From NCBI RefSeq assembly GCF_007655135.1, contig NC_045131.1, positions 24,970,001-25,034,000 of the forward strand: 64,000 nucleotides of DNA, read 5' to 3'. Position numbers and translations under genes: made by a program. How positions within the stretch are numbered: the first letter of the stretch is position 1; each line of letters opens with the position of its first letter. Below are positions 60,583-64,000 of this stretch, in pieces. The notes below the pieces were generated by a model. That model ran no database searches and was not told the origin of the DNA. It worked only from the letters and a program-made list of their open reading frames with translations. Source of the DNA: Punica granatum (Eukaryota > Streptophyta > Magnoliopsida > Myrtales > Lythraceae).

Positions 60583-62070
60583 ATGATGCAACAACCAATT
60601 CATGATGGAGGTAAGCTATGGCGGAAGAGATTACAGCACTGGAGTCCAATGGGACATGGACCATTGAACATTTGCCTCCGGGAAAACGACCGATTGATTG
60701 CAAGTGGGGTCTACAAGATTAAACGACGAGCAGATGGGAGCATAGAGAGATACAAGGCGCGACTTGTTGCGAAGGGATTCACTCAGGTGGAGGGAGTGGA
60801 TTTTAATGAGACATTCGCATCGGTGGCAAAATTAGTCACGGTAAGGTGTCTTCTAGTTGTGGCTGTGGCAAAGGGGTGGGAGATACACCAGATGAACGTT
60901 AATAATGCATTTTTGCATAGAGATCTTGATGAGGAAGTTTACATGCGCCTACCACCTAGATATTCTTCTCAGAGGTCGGGTGTGGTTTGTCGTTTCAAGA
61001 AGTCACTTTACTGGTTGAGGCAGGCTTTATGCAATTGGTATGCCAAGCTTGCAGATTCCATGCGACACTATGGGTTTCGACAGTTGGGAACGGATCATTC
61101 ACTTTTCATAATTAATCGCGACAACGTCTTCCTTGCGGCCTTAGTTTATGTTGATGATATTCTTGTGGTTGGGAATAATCGAGAGCAATGTACATGTTTC
61201 AAGCGATATCTTGATCAGTGTTTTTGCATAAAAAATCTGGGACCAGTAAGATATTTTCTTGGGATTGAGGTGGCCAGAATGGAGTCCGGGTTATTTCTTA
61301 ATCAGAGGAAGTATGTACTCGAGATACTCAAAGAATGCGGGATGCTTGGTGCACGACCATCTACATTTCCGATGGAACAACATCATTGGTTGACAGCGGA
61401 TTCAGGAACTCCTCTTAATGATCCCAGTAGGTATCGACGACTAGTTGGTTGTCTGATTTATCTGACGATTACACGACCGGAACTCTGTTACCCGGTACAT
61501 ATCTTGTCTCAGTTCATGCAGGATCCACGTCAAGACCACTGGGATGTCGTGATGCGGGTACTTCGTTATTTGAAACAATTGCTAGGGCAAGGAATTTTTC
61601 TTCGGCCGAGCTCATTGGAACTTCAAGTATATTGTGATTCGGACTGGGCCAGTTGTCCTATGACACGTCGTTCAATCACGAGATATTTTGTAACATTAGG
61701 AGTGTGTCCCATCTTCTGGAAGACAAAGAAGCAATCAACAGTGTCTCGCTCTTCAGCTGAAGCGGAATATCGAGCTATGGCAGGGGCAATTAGCGAAGTT
61801 TTATGGCTCCGGAGCTTACTTAATTCTCTTGGGATCAATTATTCTGTGCCTACTCGACTATTTTGCGATAATTAGGCTGCTTTACATATTGCAGCTAATC
61901 CAGTGTTTCACGAGCGAACGAAGCAAATAGAGATAGATTGCCACTTCGTTCGTGAACATATTCGGTCTCGCGTGATCAAAACCTCACACATTTCGACAAG
62001 GCTGCAGCTTGCAAATATCTTCACAAAAGCTTTAGGGCAAGATCGGTTTCGCTTTCTCTTGAGCAAGTTG
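60583..62070 (+). pseudogene. Copia reverse transcriptase/RNase H
   Basis: Open from 60583 to a TAG at 61873-61875, then readable again to 62070. Reverse transcriptase motifs are ARLVAKGFTQVEGVDFNETF, MNVNNAFLHRDLDEEVYM (the first catalytic Asp is replaced by Asn) and VYVDDILVV. RNase H shows YCDSDWASCPMTRRS, SSAEAEYRAMAGAI and, after the stop, [17 protein letters not shown]. The Asp change and the stop make it inactive. Confidence 0.88.
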
Positions 62071-62100
62071 GTGTGTTGGTGTGTTGGTGTGTTGGTGTGT
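62067..62100. repeat. 8-bp tandem repeat at the copia/LTR junction
   Basis: GTTGGTGT is repeated four times. The intact LTR has one such unit (near 43820), and the copia coding end also reads into it, so this marks the deletion junction. Confidence 0.85.
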
Positions 62101-62280
62101 CTCTTGAGCCGAAGGGAAGCCTTCCTTTTATAGGGCGAAGAAATTAATCAAATATCCATGCAAGTTGGCCAAATCTCTGCTCCGAATATTGAAGATGAGA
62201 TTTTTGTCATAGTGAAATCCTTATCTTCTGACATTGCTTTAAATTTGCATTGCAATTTGCATGGACTCTTCCTTTTTGAT
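62099..62280 (-). repeat. 5' LTR of the antisense copia element, distal part
   Basis: CTCTTGAGCCGAAGGGAAG onward matches 43825-43997. The match ends after CTCTTCCTTTTTGATC, before the LTR terminus CTCACACAACA. Confidence 0.85.
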
Positions 62281-62481
62281 CGAAGGGGAGCATGATATGG
62301 ATGAATGGGAGATTTCAACACCATGTATGTCTCAAGCCTTCTCGTAGGCTGAGTGCCTCCGAGAAATGTCCATTGCTGCCGAGATAGGATTGAGGAGTTC
62401 CATCTTGTCTCTATCATTGTTCCGCAGCTAGCATAGATGATCGAAGATGACCGCTGCCTTTTTCATTGTCTCTCACAGACA
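62281..62481. other. Unassigned linker between truncated LTR and gene fragment
   Basis: 200 bp without a recognised feature. It could be a further part of the duplicated CofD-like locus that I cannot align. Confidence 0.4.
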
Positions 62482-62662
62482 GATGAAGAGATGTGAAGCT
62501 CCTGCTTTGTCGGGACCTCCATTTGGATGTCGATTCTTCTGAAGCTCGGTTCTCTTTCGCACAGTCAGTACATCCACGTACAAGAACGTCAATTCACCAA
62601 ATTTATCAAAAGACTCATTGTGGTAGTTTTCAGGAGGTTCTGAATCCAAGAATATCACTATC
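62482..62662 (+). pseudogene. Diverged copy of the CofD-like gene's 3' flank
   Basis: Matches 37427-37596 with shared blocks AGATGAAGAGATGTGAAGCT, TCTTCTGAAGC, CAAATTTATCA and GAGGTTCTGAATCCAAGA. The coding exons of the gene are not found beside it. It ends just before a CACTA-type terminus. Confidence 0.75.
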
Positions 62663-62666
62663 CCCA

Positions 62667-62900
62667 CACTACAAGAAAAATTCTTTTTGGACACAGTAAA
62701 ATTTGTTTCTAAAATCTATTTATTTATCTTTATAAGTATAAGAGGCAACCAGTTTAAATTTATAAAGGCAAATTAGTAACATTCAATAAAAACCACTACT
62801 TTGTATTGTTAGTGTTAATTAAATTTTCCTTCAATAGCAGATATAGCAAAAAACTTTGCTACTAAATTTGTCATTCAAGACTATGGTAATTGGCTCTATA
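62667..62900. mobile_element. CACTA-type transposon terminus
   Basis: CACTACAAGAAAAATTC is the characteristic end of plant CACTA (EnSpm) elements, here reading into AT-rich DNA. Its partner end (TTCTTGTAGTG) is not in the window, so the element is either truncated or extends beyond it. The right boundary given is arbitrary. Confidence 0.5.
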
Positions 62901-64000
62901 TAGTTTTTTTTTCAAAAATAAATTTTGTCAATATATTTTACTCTAAACTCTCTCACATCTTTATATTGTGTTTTGAACCGACTCAAACTTTTGACCTCTA
63001 GCACAATATTTTTAATCTCATGCCTTTACCATTTCACCGCCAGTGTATCTTTGAATTAAATTACAAGTTCAATTTATATATCATAATAAAATGTCAAGCT
63101 CTTATAAATATATGTAAAATTATTTATATAATTATTTTAAATTAACAAAATAATTAATATCTAATACTATTAATAAAGGAAATTCCCTGAGTTGCAACCG
63201 TTATTCAAATTCTCTCAATGTATTTCTTCCAAATATTATACAAATTGCAACATTGCTTCCAAACAAGAATTAACGAAATTGCAAAAACGCCCCCCAACCA
63301 ATCCCCCACCCAACCCACGATCTGAGCTTCAGTTTCTCCCATTCTCTCTTCATTGTCTTCCCCAATGCTTTCCCGCTATGCCTGGCATCACCCCGTCTCG
63401 CCCTCTCTGACCGCGATGATCCCACGGATTCGACGTAGTCCTTGCCGGAGTCACAGCCGTTTCTCGATCCTTGGCTCTACTTCCAGCAGCTCTCTGCCCA
63501 TTGCTTAGGCTTTTTCTCCTGACCGCTGCTCTTCCCGTGGAACCCGTAGCCGCGACTGTTCTCCGCCTCGCGGTCCGTGCATCCGCCACCGCCTCCATCA
63601 CCCACGCTGAGCAGTTAGCATGTGGTTTCCTCTCAACCAAACCGTGACCTCTGTCTCCCCCCGCCCCGAAGACAGAGCTGCTTTTCACCAGGCCGGAATT
63701 GATGGAAAATTGCCAACTGCCGAAGGTTTGATCTTCAAATTGCTTTTACAATTGAAAATCCCTTTCTAATTTGCTGTTGTAATTGAGATTTTGGCTGGGT
63801 TAGGCCGTGATTTATGAAAAATTTGCAACTGCCAGGTACAGATTTTGGCAAGGGTTTGGCCGCTACTTCTTTGTTGGCGGCTTCCAAGCTGAGGGGGCTC
63901 TCTACTGCTGAGCCAAGTTCTTCTATTTCACGGCTCTTCAATTCTTTCTAGGTCAGTAGTTGTAAACTGAGTTTCTTAGCAGTTTTGAACTTCTGGGTCA
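62901..64000. other. Unassigned end of window
   Basis: 62900-63190 is AT-rich. 63280-63700 is GC-rich and open on several frames (112 codons on the minus strand, 63688-63350) without recognisable domains; CT-rich tracts near 63330 and the composition change could mark a 5' leader or captured DNA inside a transposon. 63700-64000 is leader- or intron-like. A gene starting beyond the window cannot be excluded. Confidence 0.3.

Larger units (their letters stand above)
57316..62098 (+). mobile_element. Sense Ty1/copia retrotransposon, 3' end deleted
   Basis: A short 5' LTR and primer site are followed by gag-protease, integrase and reverse transcriptase/RNase H in normal copia order. The reading ends in RNase H ([17 protein letters not shown]) and jumps straight into the host LTR within a GTTGGTGT repeat. 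The polypurine tract and 3' LTR are missing, so the copy cannot transpose. It is better preserved than its antisense host, as expected for the later insertion. Confidence 0.88.
48311..62280 (-). mobile_element. Antisense Ty1/copia retrotransposon, nested with two insertions
   Basis: On the minus strand the order is 5' LTR (right, truncated), primer site at 56774-56784, gag, protease, integrase, reverse transcriptase/RNase H, polypurine tract, 3' LTR (48311-48912). It is split by a 3.85-kb solo LTR inside the reverse transcriptase (50293-54143) and by a sense copia element inside its right LTR (57316-62100). Many stops and frameshifts disable it. The right LTR ends early near 62280, lacking about the last 30 bp found in the left LTR, so no target duplication can be checked. 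Confidence 0.88.

Overview
This window reads as nuclear DNA of a flowering plant, most likely a eudicot. The evidence is spliced genes with GT-AG introns, papain-like proteases of the SAG39/SAG12 type, an armadillo-repeat plant protein, and AT-rich intergenic DNA packed with plant transposons (Ty1/copia, very long solo LTRs, foldback Mutator-like elements, Tourist and hAT MITEs, tRNA-derived SINEs, a CACTA terminus). I cannot name the species from sequence alone.

I can support four protein-coding genes: (1) an armadillo-repeat protein, two exons, + strand, 6846-11036; (2) a 13-exon CofD/YvcK-like (UPF0052) gene, + strand, 31839-37429, resembling Arabidopsis MEE18; (3) and (4) two intact tandem-duplicate cysteine protease genes, - strand, 40332-41444 and 45230-46341. 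Every splice junction I placed keeps the frame open.

Layout: 1-3.0 kb is AT-rich DNA without genes. From 3.0-6.6 kb there is a three-level nest: a hAT-like MITE split by a copia deletion derivative, whose 3' LTR is split by a Mutator-like MITE with an exact 9-bp target duplication. It ends about 230 bp before the ARM gene's ATG. From 14.4-20.4 kb lies a roughly 6-kb solo LTR (- orientation) with a 1.1-kb foldback element inside. From 21.7-22.8 kb is a second 1.1-kb foldback element with an exact 9-bp target duplication. From 22.9-31.5 kb is AT-rich repeat DNA with a third foldback element. The CofD-like gene follows. From 39.4-49.0 kb lies a 4.7-4.9-kb tandem segmental duplication carrying protease, SINE, RNase H fragment and copia LTR. 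From 48.3-62.3 kb is an antisense copia element, split by a related 3.85-kb solo LTR and, inside its right LTR, by a second (sense) copia element. The last 1.7 kb holds a diverged copy of the CofD-like gene's 3'-flanking sequence ending at a CACTA-type terminus, then unassigned DNA.

The genes do not form a pathway. The main story is genome turnover: the nesting order and target duplications give a relative chronology, and the two duplicate units act as each other's empty-site controls. I did not find a convincing new multi-gene system. The best leads are the foldback elements with GC-rich centres, the tandem duplication whose right breakpoint lies in a retrotransposon, and the duplicated 3' flank of the CofD-like gene.
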